A DNA stretch of 53,064 bases from Endomicrobium sp. GTDB taxonomy: Bacteria > Elusimicrobiota > Endomicrobiia > Endomicrobiales > Endomicrobiaceae. The stretch's first letter is position 1. The number at the start of each line of letters is the position of its first letter. The notes below the pieces were generated by a model. That model did no database searches. It was given only the letters and a program-made list of their open reading frames with translations, and was not told the DNA's origin. Positions 26,762-36,308 of this stretch are shown here, one piece after another. The stretch spans positions 1 to 53,064 of the forward strand of contig JAISWG010000002.1 of assembly GCA_031271205.1 (NCBI GenBank), read 5' to 3'. The translations under genes and the position numbers were made by a program.

Positions 26762-27592
26762 CTAACATGCCAAATTTATTTTTTTTATGTTCACTATATT
26801 TTTTGAGAAAAATCTTCTTCCTATCTTTTTAAATTTCTGAGGGTTATCGCTCACATAAAATTTTAAATATTTTTTACCGTTCTTTGATGCAAGTAAAGAT
26901 TTTTTATCCAAAATTCGCTTTACTTCTAAGGCCGTAGATGTGGCTGAATCTACAAGAATTATATTTTCATCCAAATTTCTCTCCAATGTTTTTCTCAAAA
27001 GAGGATAATGAGTACAACCCAAAACTAACGTGTCAATTTTTTTAGCAAGCAAAGACTTTATATACTCTTTAACTATTCTGTCAGTTATTTCTCCATCAAT
27101 CAAGCCTTCTTCTACGAGAGGAACAAGCAATGGACATGCCTGTTGATATACTTTGGCTTTTACAAGTTTACTTATTGCTTTAGGGTAAGATTTACTTCCT
27201 ATTGTTCCCTCGGTACCTATAATGCCTATCCTAAAATTTCTTGACGCATCTACAGCCGCCATAGCTCCTGGAGTTATCACACCTATAATAGGAGTTTTTA
27301 AAATTTTCTCTAAAACAGGTAGAGCTAAAGCAGACGCAGTATTGCACGCCACAACTATAAGTTTTACTTTATTTTTTATCAGGAATGACGTTATCTCTTT
27401 AGAAAACTTGACTATAGTGCTTTGAGATTTAGCACCATAAGGGACATGTGCCGTATCTCCGAAATAAATAATATTCTCCAAAGGAAGAACTTTGCTTATT
27501 GCAGACACTACCGTAAGCCCACCAAAACCTGAATCAAAAATTCCTATAGGATTATTATTACTCAAAATTTTTATCTCTTGCTTTTTTTGCAT
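26762..27592 (-). CDS. murI: Glutamate racemase MurI
   Basis: MurI makes D-glutamate for peptidoglycan. The 276-residue protein has IGIFDSGFGGLTVV near the N-terminus, and the two catalytic cysteines C83 (VACNTASA) and C193 (LGCTHYPLLR). It is the last gene of the run PASTA-rpe-amidase-murI and overlaps the amidase 3' end by 35 bp. Retention of murI and an amidase means the cell still makes and remodels a wall. Confidence 0.95.
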   Translation of the reverse strand: MQKKQEIKILSNNNPIGIFDSGFGGLTVVSAISKVLPLENIIYFGDTAHVPYGAKSQSTIVKFSKEITSFLIKNKVKLIVVACNTASALALPVLEKILKTPIIGVITPGAMAAVDASRNFRIGIIGTEGTIGSKSYPKAISKLVKAKVYQQACPLLVPLVEEGLIDGEITDRIVKEYIKSLLAKKIDTLVLGCTHYPLLRKTLERNLDENIILVDSATSTALEVKRILDKKSLLASKNGKKYLKFYVSDNPQKFKKIGRRFFSKNIVNIKKINLAC

Positions 27593-29315
27593 AGTATCTT
27601 ATAACACCTTCATATATAGAATCAGCTACAGACACACGAAAACTTTTAGTGCAAAGCTTAGTTTCTTCACCATAATTACTTAAAAAAGCACTTTCAACAA
27701 GAACTGACGGCATCTGCGCACCTCTTAGTACATAAAAATTAGCTTGCTTATTAACACCTCTTACAGGAATTTTTAGTCTTCCTCTTGCCTGAGAAGATAT
27801 AAACGCACTTAATTTCGAAGACTCATTCATAAATGTGGTCATTGCCATAGACCGAAATATTTCTTGAAGATTCGCACACTTTTTACTTGACTTCCCTTCC
27901 AATTCTAAAACTGAATTCTCAAGAACTGCAGTTGCAGCAGCTTCAGAATCAGTTGCTTTTTCAGATAGGTAATAAACCTCAAAACCACTGACATTTCTGT
28001 CAAGATTTGCATTGCAGTGTATAGATATAAACAAATCTGCATTATTCTCATTGGCAATATTTGTTCTTTCGGCAAGAGGAATAAACGTATCATCTTTTCT
28101 TGTTAATATAACTTCAAAATCATCATCTTTGTCAAAAATTGATTTTAGCTCGTAAGCTATATCCAGATTTAAATCTTTCTCTTTAGTTCCATTTGCTCCC
28201 ATAGATCCAGAATCTTTTCCACCATGTCCCGCATCAACAACTATAATTTTTTTCCGCTTAAACTGCTTCTTTTTTGTTTCTTTTTTAGAATCGAATCCAG
28301 AAATAATATCTGTATCATCAGCTATTACAAAACTATCGTCAATTATATTTCCGCTTTCAAATGTTGTAACAGGAGCAGCTTTCAAATCTTTATTTTCATC
28401 ATCATTTTCGCTTAGATAATCAAAATCATTTATCTGGGAATGTTCAATAAACCTTTCTGGAGAAGTTAAATCTAAAGCATCTAAATTTTTACCGGACGGA
28501 ACACGCAATTCTTTAACTCCAGGAACATCGTAATCCCTAGAAGTAATCACTGAAACCTTTCTTGAATGCTCAATTTCCACAAGTATTTCAGCAGAATTTG
28601 AACAACTTATAGTCTTTATATTTTTTGGAACTTGATGAAGATTTATTGTAATAACAGCCGAACAACCTATTGTTGCATATTGAATATTTTTAATAACGCC
28701 ATTATTTACATTTATAGAACCATTTTGAAGTTTACCTCTAAAAATTGTCAAAATTATTGTATTTGCATTTTTTGAAATCCTATATCGAAGAGATTTATCA
28801 AGTTGTACATACACCTTGGTGTTTTCAGATTTTGTAAAATATCTTATTGCAGAAATGTTTGCGTGATGAGTCACTGTCAAAGTTAAAGATAAAGGATTCC
28901 ATGATGTTTCCGCATCAGCAATTTCAGAAAATTCTTTTAAAGTAACAAATTCAGGTGAAACATATATATCATTTTTTATCAACCTTGATGGTAAAGACAT
29001 TTTTTTAAACTTTCTGCCAAACACTATTTCAGAACTATTAGCCTTTATATCTATTTTTCTATTGTTTAAACGCATTATTACTTTTGAGCTTATCGATTTC
29101 CAGTCAAGCACAGCACCATATAACTCAGCGAGCTCTTTAACAGAAAAATAATAGGTGTCATCTGAAATTTTATAAACGCTTATTCCGCTAAAAAAATTAC
29201 CGTCAAGAACGACGTTTACATTCTGCGACGGAAAAAAACTATCAACAGAAGCATAAGAGAATGCAAAAACAAGCAAAACAACTGCCGAAAAAAATAAAGA
29301 TATAATCTTCTTCAT
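27558..29315 (-). CDS. N-acetylmuramoyl-L-alanine amidase (Amidase_3)
   Basis: An exported cell-wall hydrolase of 585 residues that cuts the amide between muramic acid and the stem peptide. It has a signal peptide (1-22), a copper-amine-oxidase-N-like domain (about 35-150), an AMIN-like beta domain (about 155-250), an acidic linker (280-345) and an Amidase_3 domain (356-580). Zinc and catalytic residues are H364 (DAGHGG), E379 (TKEKDLN), H433 (SIHCNA) and E541 (LVESAFLSN). This architecture resembles AmiC, used in daughter-cell separation. Its ATG overlaps the rpe stop (ATGA). Confidence 0.93.
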   Translation of the reverse strand: MKKIISLFFSAVVLLVFAFSYASVDSFFPSQNVNVVLDGNFFSGISVYKISDDTYYFSVKELAELYGAVLDWKSISSKVIMRLNNRKIDIKANSSEIVFGRKFKKMSLPSRLIKNDIYVSPEFVTLKEFSEIADAETSWNPLSLTLTVTHHANISAIRYFTKSENTKVYVQLDKSLRYRISKNANTIILTIFRGKLQNGSINVNNGVIKNIQYATIGCSAVITINLHQVPKNIKTISCSNSAEILVEIEHSRKVSVITSRDYDVPGVKELRVPSGKNLDALDLTSPERFIEHSQINDFDYLSENDDENKDLKAAPVTTFESGNIIDDSFVIADDTDIISGFDSKKETKKKQFKRKKIIVVDAGHGGKDSGSMGANGTKEKDLNLDIAYELKSIFDKDDDFEVILTRKDDTFIPLAERTNIANENNADLFISIHCNANLDRNVSGFEVYYLSEKATDSEAAATAVLENSVLELEGKSSKKCANLQEIFRSMAMTTFMNESSKLSAFISSQARGRLKIPVRGVNKQANFYVLRGAQMPSVLVESAFLSNYGEETKLCTKSFRVSVADSIYEGVIRYYAKKARDKNFE

Positions 29316-29962
29316 ATAGAAAGCGATTTTATAGCCTCTGTAGGATCTTTAGAGGAAAATATATAACTGCCGCTTACTAACACATTTGCACCAGCCTTAA
29401 CACAAACTTTGCTTGTTTGAAAATTTATTCCACCATCAATTTCTATAAGACAATTATATTTTTTCGCATCAATAACTTTTCTTAGGCACTTAATTTTTGA
29501 AACCATATCTTCAATAAAAGACTGCCCTGCAAATCCGGGCTCAACAGTCATAACCAAAACCAAATCAACATACGGCAACAAGTCTTCTATTTTTTCAACA
29601 GAAGTTTCTGGTTTTATTGATACACCAGCTTTCACACCTGAATTTTTTATTTCTTTTGCAAGTTTCTTTTTATCATCTAAATTTTCCTGATGAAACACAA
29701 TCAAATCGGCTCCAGCTTTTTTAAAATCTCTCCAATATTTTTCTGGGTTTGTAATCATAAGATGAACATCAAAAAACAACTTTGTAATTTTCCTTAATGA
29801 TTTTACAACTACAGAACCTATTGTTATATTTGGAACAAAATGCCCATCCATAACATCTATATGAATCCACTCAACACCAATTTGTTCTAACATTTTAACA
29901 TCACGTGCTAAATTCGAAAAATCTGCAGACAAAATGGACGGCGCTATAATAATTTTTTTCAT
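29312..29962 (-). CDS. rpe: Ribulose-phosphate 3-epimerase Rpe
   Basis: Rpe interconverts ribulose 5-phosphate and xylulose 5-phosphate in the pentose phosphate pathway. It is a TIM barrel with IIIAPSILSADFSNL, HIDVMDGHFVPN, VHLMI, VLVMTVEPGFAGQSF and EIDGGI. The open frame reaches 29992, but that start overlaps the PASTA gene and adds ten non-conserved residues. ATG 29962, directly before KKIIIAPS, gives the usual 216 residues. Confidence 0.95.
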   Translation of the reverse strand: MKKIIIAPSILSADFSNLARDVKMLEQIGVEWIHIDVMDGHFVPNITIGSVVVKSLRKITKLFFDVHLMITNPEKYWRDFKKAGADLIVFHQENLDDKKKLAKEIKNSGVKAGVSIKPETSVEKIEDLLPYVDLVLVMTVEPGFAGQSFIEDMVSKIKCLRKVIDAKKYNCLIEIDGGINFQTSKVCVKAGANVLVSGSYIFSSKDPTEAIKSLSI

Positions 29963-29975
29963 TTCTATTTTCCAC

Positions 29976-30698
29976 TTAAGCCCTTTCTGCAACAGTTATA
30001 TTTACATTTCTCAAGTTTGTTATGTCTATATCAGGTTCAGGATATTGTCTTATAATGATACCGGAATCAAATTTATCAGATTCTCTTTTTGTTATATTTA
30101 AAACTATGTTCATTTGCAACGACCATTCAACAGCTTCTTGAAAATTTTTGTTAATAAAATTAGGCATAAGAATCATTCCTTCCGGTGGCTGCCCATCGGA
30201 AACAATAAGATTTACTACAGAATCTCTATCAACCTTAGTTTCGGCAGCAATATCTTGAGCGACAACAGTGTCTCTATCGTAAACCACGGAATATCTCTTT
30301 GTAACCTCACCCATAACCAACGTTGACATTCTTAAAGAAATATCAGCAGAACGAATACTTTGTCCAACTAAATTTGGAACACAAACAGCCTCTCCGCCGC
30401 AGCTTATTGTAACCCTTATTACTTTACCTTCCCTAACATACATTCCCGCTGGAGGATTTTGTCTTAAAATCGTTCCTGCAGGAACAATTTGATTTGCTTC
30501 TTCGCCATCCATCTTTAAACCAAAACCATATTTGGAAGCCTCTTCAATAGCATTGTAAAGATTTTTTCCAACAACGTTTGGTATGGATATCTCTTTTTTA
30601 CTGTGAACTAAAGAAATCATTATTATGTTAAAAGCAAAATAAAACACAAAACCAATCACGGTTAAAACTATGAAAATTTTTAAAAACTTTTTTGCCAA
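29976..30698 (-). CDS. Stand-alone PASTA-domain membrane protein
   Basis: The 240-residue protein has one N-terminal membrane helix (about 6-30) and three PASTA repeats (about 37-100, 103-170, 173-238). They show VPNLVGQS-type cores and Q-P-P/Y-P endings such as LRQNPPAGMYVREGKVIRV. PASTA domains bind peptidoglycan or its precursors and usually form the outer part of PknB-type kinases or PBPs; no kinase or transpeptidase domain is present here. The start is TTG 30698, since the next ATG lies past the membrane helix. It stands 34 bp after ilvC and begins the wall-related run with rpe, amidase and murI. Confidence 0.85.
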   Translation of the reverse strand: MAKKFLKIFIVLTVIGFVFYFAFNIIMISLVHSKKEISIPNVVGKNLYNAIEEASKYGFGLKMDGEEANQIVPAGTILRQNPPAGMYVREGKVIRVTISCGGEAVCVPNLVGQSIRSADISLRMSTLVMGEVTKRYSVVYDRDTVVAQDIAAETKVDRDSVVNLIVSDGQPPEGMILMPNFINKNFQEAVEWSLQMNIVLNITKRESDKFDSGIIIRQYPEPDIDITNLRNVNITVAERA

Positions 30699-30732
30699 GA
30701 GATTTGTCCAAGTTCAAATTCTAAAAAGCTTA

Positions 30733-31731
30733 TTATTTTTTCACCCAGGACATACACGAACGAAGTCTTGAGCCTACTTTCTCTATAAGCCTTTTGTTTA
30801 CTTCTTGTTTTTCTTTGTTAAAAAATGGTTTGCCATCTTTATTTTCTTTAAGCCAATCGTTTGCAAACTTTCCAGATCGAATGTCTGACAACACTTTTTT
30901 CATCTCAGCTTTAGTTTCATCAGTTATCACTCTCTTCCCAGATATATATTCACCATATTCAGCTGTGTTGGAAATTGAATGGTTCATCTTGCCAAAACCA
31001 CCTTCAAAAATCAAATCAACTATAAGTTTCATTTCATGACAACATTCAAAATATGCAATTTCAGGTTGATATCCTGCAGCTACAAGTGTTTCAAATCCTG
31101 AATTTATCAACTCAACTACTCCGCCACAAAGAACCGCCTGCTCACCGAACAAATCAGTCTCAGTCTCTTCTTTAAAAGTTGTTTCAATAACTCCACCTCT
31201 TGTTCCACCTATACCTTTAGCATAAGCAAGAGTCAATTCCTTTGCTTTTCCACTTGCATCTTGTTCAACAGCTATCAAACAAGGAACACCCTTACCTTCC
31301 TCGTACTGTTTTCTTACAAAATGACCAGGTCCTTTAGGAGCTATCATTATTACATCCAAATCACCAGTAGGAACTATCTGTTGATAACGTATGTTAAATC
31401 CATGTGAAAAACTCAAAACTGCTCCTTTTCTAATATTGGGCTTTATATCATTTTCCCAAGCTTTTTTCTGAACTTCGTCAGGCAAAAGAATATGAATCCA
31501 ATCAGCCTGTTTGACAGTTTCTGCTATACTTAAAGGTTTCCAACCATCTACTAAAGCTCTTTCATAATTAGCTCCACCTTCTCTTTGAGCAACAACAACG
31601 TTCATCCCAGAATCTCTAAGGTTAAGTGCATGTGCATGCCCTTGGCTTCCATACCCCAAAATAGCAATTGTTTTTCCTTTTAACAAATTTAAATCTGCAT
31701 CATTGTCATAATACATTTTTGCTTCTTTCAT
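30733..31731 (-). CDS. ilvC: Ketol-acid reductoisomerase IlvC
   Basis: IlvC converts acetolactate and acetohydroxybutyrate to dihydroxy acids with NAD(P)H, the second step of valine and isoleucine synthesis. It is a class I enzyme of 332 residues with Rossmann motif [26 protein letters not shown], the metal-binding [16 protein letters not shown] and the E-rich C-terminal knot domain. The frame is open to a GTG at 31758, but AAGGAG stands 7 bases before ATG 31731, which I take as start. That ribosome site overlaps the original ilvN stop (31742-31744). Confidence 0.96.
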   Translation of the reverse strand: MKEAKMYYDNDADLNLLKGKTIAILGYGSQGHAHALNLRDSGMNVVVAQREGGANYERALVDGWKPLSIAETVKQADWIHILLPDEVQKKAWENDIKPNIRKGAVLSFSHGFNIRYQQIVPTGDLDVIMIAPKGPGHFVRKQYEEGKGVPCLIAVEQDASGKAKELTLAYAKGIGGTRGGVIETTFKEETETDLFGEQAVLCGGVVELINSGFETLVAAGYQPEIAYFECCHEMKLIVDLIFEGGFGKMNHSISNTAEYGEYISGKRVITDETKAEMKKVLSDIRSGKFANDWLKENKDGKPFFNKEKQEVNKRLIEKVGSRLRSCMSWVKK

Positions 31732-31741
31732 CTCTTTCTCC

Positions 31742-31911
31742 TTAACTTTGTTTCTCACTTACCATGCTAGAGGAGTTACCACGACATAAAACCAAAGCTC
31801 TAGTTTTACAAATTCCCTTCACACCATAAGGCGAAGCAGCTCCCATAAAAGCGCCCGGTTTACTCTCACCACCGTTTATTTTCAACTATTATTGAATCTT
31901 TGCGATTATCT
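31742..31911 (-). pseudogene. ilvN: Out-of-frame C-terminal part of ilvN
   Basis: After the early ilvN stop the minus strand still encodes the normal end of the protein in other frames. RDNRKDSIIVE reads in one, then INGGESKPGAFMGAASPYGV and KGICKTRALVLCRGNSSSMV read in another to TAA 31742. Family proteins read ...d.iiVE.tG...Kidaf...l.pyGI.E..RTG..al.RG. One missing base near 31907 and one extra A in the GAAAATAAAC run explain both shifts. The last segment stays open for 47 codons, so the damage is recent or is an error in the data. Confidence 0.8.
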
Positions 31912-32259
31912 CTATATTATTTTAGCTTTGAAAATACCAGCAAGTCTGATAATTTCATCACGCAAAGTCTTATTTACAGCATTTATTTTTATAAGAGCAA
32001 GCTCTCTTTCTATATAATAACCAACACTACTGAAGTCATTGACCTCTATAACATCAACAAGTTTATTTAATCGTTTTGTTATCTGCTCTAAAATTAATTT
32101 ATTGCCTTTTACAACAATAGTAATCCTTGAAATTGTAGTATCTTCCGTCTCACTTACAGAAAGTGAAGTTATATTAAAACCACGGGCAGCAAAAAGAGCT
32201 GATATTCTTGCTAAAACACCAGACTTGTTCTCTACTAAAATCGAAACCGTATAACGCAT
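31912..32259 (-). CDS. ilvN: Acetolactate synthase regulatory subunit, truncated
   Basis: IlvN activates the catalytic subunit IlvB and carries the valine-binding ACT site. From ATG 32259 it reads MRYTVSILVENKSGVLARIS, and the ACT domain (about 1-75) is complete, with TEDTTISRITIVV and DVIEVNDFSS. The frame then ends after FKAKII at about 115 residues, against about 160-170 in the family, so the second domain is lost. Studies of E. coli IlvH show that the N-terminal ACT part alone can activate the enzyme while feedback control needs the rest. This version may therefore be functional but less sensitive to valine. An upstream start at 32310 would overlap ilvB. Confidence 0.8.
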   Translation of the reverse strand: MRYTVSILVENKSGVLARISALFAARGFNITSLSVSETEDTTISRITIVVKGNKLILEQITKRLNKLVDVIEVNDFSSVGYYIERELALIKINAVNKTLRDEIIRLAGIFKAKII

Positions 32260-32302
32260 TACATCCCTATTATACAAAATATTTTTCTTTGAAAATATAT
32301 AT

Positions 32303-34039
32303 TTACCCATTCATTCTAGTTATCATTTCATCAAGAGAAGCTCCTGAGGGAACCATTGGAAAAATATTTTCTTCTATCTCAACCCACACGTCAATAACCA
32401 CAGAGCTTTTTGTCTCAAGCATTTTTTTTAAAGCTAGCTCAACGTCTTTTTTCTTAGCAACTCTTATACCCAAAACACCATAACTTTCAGCCCATCTCAC
32501 AAAATCTGGCACATACACAGGACAAGAATGCCTATTTGGCGTATTGCACCATTTAAAACATTTCTTTCGTTTAGCAAGACAGCTATGAGAATATCTCCTA
32601 CCGTAAAACATCTCTTGCCACTGTCGGACATTTCCCAAATACTGATTATTCAGTATAACTACTTTTACATCAACTTCATTTAAAACCGCAACAGCCATTT
32701 CCTGCATATTCATTTGAAAAGAGCCATCACCAGTAACTGCTATGACTTCTTTATTCGGATTTCCAAATTTCGCTCCGATAGCCGCAGGATACCCAAATCC
32801 CATAGTTCCAAGTCCACCTGAACTTAAAAATAAACGTGAATACTTGGCTTTATAATATTGGGCAGACCACATTTGATGCTGACCTACATCTGTAGTTATA
32901 ATGGCTTCACCTTTGGTAAGTTCTGAAATTTTCTCTATAACATACTGAGGGTGAAGCTTATCATCATTTTTCTCGTAAAACAAAGGATATTTTTCTTTCC
33001 ATGAATCCACTGTTTTAATCCAATCTTTTCTGTCTTTTTTATCAACTAAACAGATTATCTCTTTTAAAACTGTTTTTGCATCACCCACAACGGGAATATC
33101 AACATCAACAATTTTTGATATTGCAGTGGAGTCTATATCAACGTGAATTATTTTTGCATTTCTTGCAAAATCACAAACTTTGCCAGTACATCTATCATCA
33201 AATCTTGCACCTACAGCTATAATAACATCTGCAGATTGCATAGCTTTATTGGCACAATAAGTTCCATACATGCCAAGCATGCCCAAACTAAGATTCGTAT
33301 CACAAGGATATACCCCTATTGCAAGCAAAGTGTTAGTTACAGGAATATCCGCTTTTTTTGACAACTCTAAAATTTCATTTTCAGCGTTGGAAACAACCAC
33401 TCCCGCACCAATGTAAAAAACTGGACGTTTGCTCTTATTTATAACTTCAGCAGCTTTGTTTATCTGCTCAATATGCCCGCTGTAATTAGGCTTATAAGAA
33501 CGTATTTCCACTTTATCAGGATAAATAAATTCACAGGCTCCTCGTTGAACGTCAATAGGAATATCGATCAAAACAGGTCCTGGTCTTCCAGTGGTTGCAA
33601 TATAAAATGCTTCTTTTATAGTTCTTGCCAAATCTCTTACATTTTTAACTAAAAAGTTATGTTTTGTTACTGGTCTTGTTATTCCTATAATGTCAACTTC
33701 TTGAAAAGCATCCTGCCCTATAACGCTTGTTGCTACCTGTCCTGAAACAGCAACCATCGGAACAGAATCCATATATGCACTAGCAAGTCCGGTGACAATA
33801 TTTGTAGCACCAGGTCCAGAAGTAACTATACACACGCCGGGCTTTCCAGTGGAACGAGCATAACCGTCCGCCATATGAGACGCAGCTTGCTCATGCCTTG
33901 TCAAAATAAAATTAAGTCTAGAACCATATATTGCGTCAAATATTGGCAGAACTTGTCCGCCAGGTAGCCCAAAAACAATTTCAACGTTTTCTTTTAACAA
34001 GCTCTCAATTAAAATTTGTGCTCCTATCTTTTTTTTCAT
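32303..34039 (-). CDS. ilvB: Acetolactate synthase catalytic subunit
   Basis: IlvB is the ThDP-dependent enzyme that condenses pyruvate to acetolactate, or with 2-ketobutyrate. The 578-residue protein has VFGLPGGQVLP and the catalytic Glu in TRHEQAASHMADG, the FAD-like central domain, and the ThDP motif GDGSFQMNMQE...NN near 430-460. Between GRRYSHS and PDFVRWAESYG is an insert with four cysteines (C487, C494, C498, C506; spacing 6-3-7) not found in E. coli enzymes. ilvN overlaps or follows at once. AAGGAA stands before the ATG. Confidence 0.96.
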   Translation of the reverse strand: MKKKIGAQILIESLLKENVEIVFGLPGGQVLPIFDAIYGSRLNFILTRHEQAASHMADGYARSTGKPGVCIVTSGPGATNIVTGLASAYMDSVPMVAVSGQVATSVIGQDAFQEVDIIGITRPVTKHNFLVKNVRDLARTIKEAFYIATTGRPGPVLIDIPIDVQRGACEFIYPDKVEIRSYKPNYSGHIEQINKAAEVINKSKRPVFYIGAGVVVSNAENEILELSKKADIPVTNTLLAIGVYPCDTNLSLGMLGMYGTYCANKAMQSADVIIAVGARFDDRCTGKVCDFARNAKIIHVDIDSTAISKIVDVDIPVVGDAKTVLKEIICLVDKKDRKDWIKTVDSWKEKYPLFYEKNDDKLHPQYVIEKISELTKGEAIITTDVGQHQMWSAQYYKAKYSRLFLSSGGLGTMGFGYPAAIGAKFGNPNKEVIAVTGDGSFQMNMQEMAVAVLNEVDVKVVILNNQYLGNVRQWQEMFYGRRYSHSCLAKRKKCFKWCNTPNRHSCPVYVPDFVRWAESYGVLGIRVAKKKDVELALKKMLETKSSVVIDVWVEIEENIFPMVPSGASLDEMITRMNG

Positions 34040-34391
34040 GCTTATTTCCTTATCTTATATCAAAAGCACAACATTCAACTTCAACTTTTATTCAATTTAG
34101 ACATATCAATTTTAACAGCACTAAGATTTATTGTACAGTAACAATAGCTATTTCTATTCAAATATCATCTACTTATAAACTGTTCTAGGTTATTGGAAAG
34201 ATCTTTATACCAGAACTTGCAGATTTAATTCTCCTTTAATTATATGTTCATCACACAATCACACGTTAAAAAATACCACAAAAATTTTTTGAACATTTAG
34301 ATATACAAGAGACTCACTTCTTAAACATAAAATTATGTGTTTCTTGAAAACACAAAGCTCAGTAGCATATCTATATTAAATCAGTTTTTTA
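34040..34391. other. Gap between ilvD and ilvB
   Basis: Both neighbours read on the minus strand, so this holds any ilvD terminator and the ilvB leader. I see no T-box AGGGTGGNACCGCG, no leader peptide rich in Leu/Val/Ile, and no strong hairpin. TTGAAT and GATATAAG lie near 34065-34090, but spacing is poor. Nothing coding was recognised. Confidence 0.4.
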
Positions 34392-36044
34392 TTATTTTAA
34401 AATTGCACCTGTATCTGCCGGCTGCACTAATTTTACATATCTAGCCATATAACCTGTTTTTATCTTCGGCTCAGGTTTAATCACTTTTGCAAGTCTTGCT
34501 ATTATTTCATCATCACTCAATTCAACATTTAACGTTCTTTCTAGTATATTTATTTTTATAATATCACCATCATTAATAGCCGCTATTGCTCCACCTAAAG
34601 CAGCTTCAGGAGAAATATGTCCTATACATAAACCTCTGGTTCCTCCAGAAAAACGTCCGTCGGTAAGAAGAGCTACAGAATCAGCAGCCAACCCCATTCC
34701 CTGCAAAACACTTGTGGGGCCTAGCATCTCTCTCATGCCAGGCCCACCTACAGGACCCTCGTATCTTATAATAACAACATTACCAGAAGCAATCTTTCTA
34801 TCAAGTATCGCTTTCATTGCGTCATCTTCAGAATTAAATACCCTTGCCTTACCTGTAAACACTTTCATCTTTTCGCTTACGGCAGCTTGTTTTACAACAG
34901 AACCGCGTAGGGCAATATTTCCTCTTAACACCGCAATGCCACCCTCAAACTTATAAGGATTCTTTAATCTTATAACTTTATCATCTAAAATTTTTGACAT
35001 ATTTGCTATTTCCTTGATATCCACACCAGTAACTGTCTTTGAAGTTACTAACTTGTCCGTAAGAGCAAATAATACAGCAGGCACTCCGCCAGAATTGTCT
35101 AAATCTTCCATGTACTGGTCACCAGCAGGTTCTAAACAACATAGTTGAGGAGTTTTTTTAGAAATTTCGTCAAACAATTCCAAAGGAAGTTCTATGCCAG
35201 CTTCATTAGCTATAGCTGGAAGATGCAAAACTGTATTTGTGGAACCGCCTAAAGCCATATCTACAGTAATTGCATTTTTAAAAGCATTTAAAGTCAAGAT
35301 ATCTCTAGGTTTAACATTGTCTCTTACAAGTTCAACTATTCTTATACCTGATTCGTAAGAAATCCTCTTTTTCTTTGCACTTACAGCTAGAGCTGTCGCA
35401 CACCCTTGCAAAGACATCCCCATAGTCTCTGTTAGACACGCCATAGTATTTGCCGTGTACATTCCCTGGCAAGCACCAGCTCCAGGACATGCAGCCATTT
35501 CCAACTCTCCAAGTTGTTGCTCGGTAATTTTGCCAGATTGAAACTGACCTACAGCTTCAAAAGTATCTCTTACCATCGAGCGTCTTTTTTTATCGTACAC
35601 TCCGGACATCATAGCACCAGCTGTAACAATTATTGCAGGAATATTAAGTCTTGCGGCAGCCATCAGCATACCTGGTGTAATTTTATCGCAATTTGAAAGC
35701 AGAACAAGACCATCAAGCATATGAACATTTGCAACAGTTTCAACTAAATCCGCAACTATTTCCCTTGAAGCAAGCGAATAATGCATACCGCTATGTCCCA
35801 TAGCTATACCATCACATATAGCGGGAGCTCCGAAAATAAATGGAACTCCTCCACCTGCCGCAATACCTCTTTCTATGTATCTTTCCAAGTCCCGCATAGC
35901 AACGTGTCCGGGAACTAAATCTGTAAAAGACGAAGCTATTCCTATAAAAGGTTTATTTAAATCTCTAGGGCTTATACCCATAGAATACAACAAACATCTA
36001 TTAGGTGCTCTAACAGCACCTTTTTTTACTTGATCACTTCTCAT
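34392..36044 (-). CDS. ilvD: Dihydroxy-acid dehydratase IlvD
   Basis: IlvD is the Fe-S dehydratase of the third step in valine and isoleucine synthesis. The 550-residue protein has [48 protein letters not shown] and [12 protein letters not shown], with Cys ligands in SNCDK and GACQG. The first motif reads [13 protein letters not shown], with Gly where other subgroups have the first Cys. The C-terminal half has the swivelling domain and [21 protein letters not shown]. It has its own promoter and lies upstream of ilvB. Confidence 0.97.
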   Translation of the reverse strand: MRSDQVKKGAVRAPNRCLLYSMGISPRDLNKPFIGIASSFTDLVPGHVAMRDLERYIERGIAAGGGVPFIFGAPAICDGIAMGHSGMHYSLASREIVADLVETVANVHMLDGLVLLSNCDKITPGMLMAAARLNIPAIIVTAGAMMSGVYDKKRRSMVRDTFEAVGQFQSGKITEQQLGELEMAACPGAGACQGMYTANTMACLTETMGMSLQGCATALAVSAKKKRISYESGIRIVELVRDNVKPRDILTLNAFKNAITVDMALGGSTNTVLHLPAIANEAGIELPLELFDEISKKTPQLCCLEPAGDQYMEDLDNSGGVPAVLFALTDKLVTSKTVTGVDIKEIANMSKILDDKVIRLKNPYKFEGGIAVLRGNIALRGSVVKQAAVSEKMKVFTGKARVFNSEDDAMKAILDRKIASGNVVIIRYEGPVGGPGMREMLGPTSVLQGMGLAADSVALLTDGRFSGGTRGLCIGHISPEAALGGAIAAINDGDIIKINILERTLNVELSDDEIIARLAKVIKPEPKIKTGYMARYVKLVQPADTGAILK

Positions 36045-36081
36045 ATAAACTCCACAATATGCCTCTTATTTTTATAACTGT

Positions 36082-36111
36082 ATTATACTAAACTTCATTT
36101 TCCACACACAA
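36082..36111 (-). promoter_or_regulatory. Candidate promoter of ilvD
   Basis: A perfect minus-strand -10, TATAAT (36087-36082), has TTGTGT (36111-36106) 18 bp upstream as a weak -35. The ribosome site GTGGAG lies before ATG 36044. The start would be near 36075, giving a leader of about 30 bases. Confidence 0.5.
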
Positions 36112-36308
36112 ATTTTTGACAATCATAAAAATCTTTCTCTCAAATCATTTGCAATGGGCGATGTTGCTATATAAAACTATAAGATAAAAATTCGAAAAAA
36201 TCTAAAAAAGAAGTTGCACTGCAATCTAAAAATCAAGAAAACACATACAGCAATGAGAGATTAGATACAATTATAGAACCTACTTTAAGAAATTTAGTAT
36301 AAGCAATG

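Noticed and set aside
31742-31846. A 34-codon frame with its own ATG before ilvC, first taken for an ilv leader peptide
   Set aside because: Its sequence matches the C-terminal domain of IlvN in order and content, so it is the out-of-frame tail of ilvN.
34040-34391. Possible T-box or attenuator before ilvB
   Set aside because: No T-box consensus, no leader peptide rich in branched-chain codons and no terminator hairpin.
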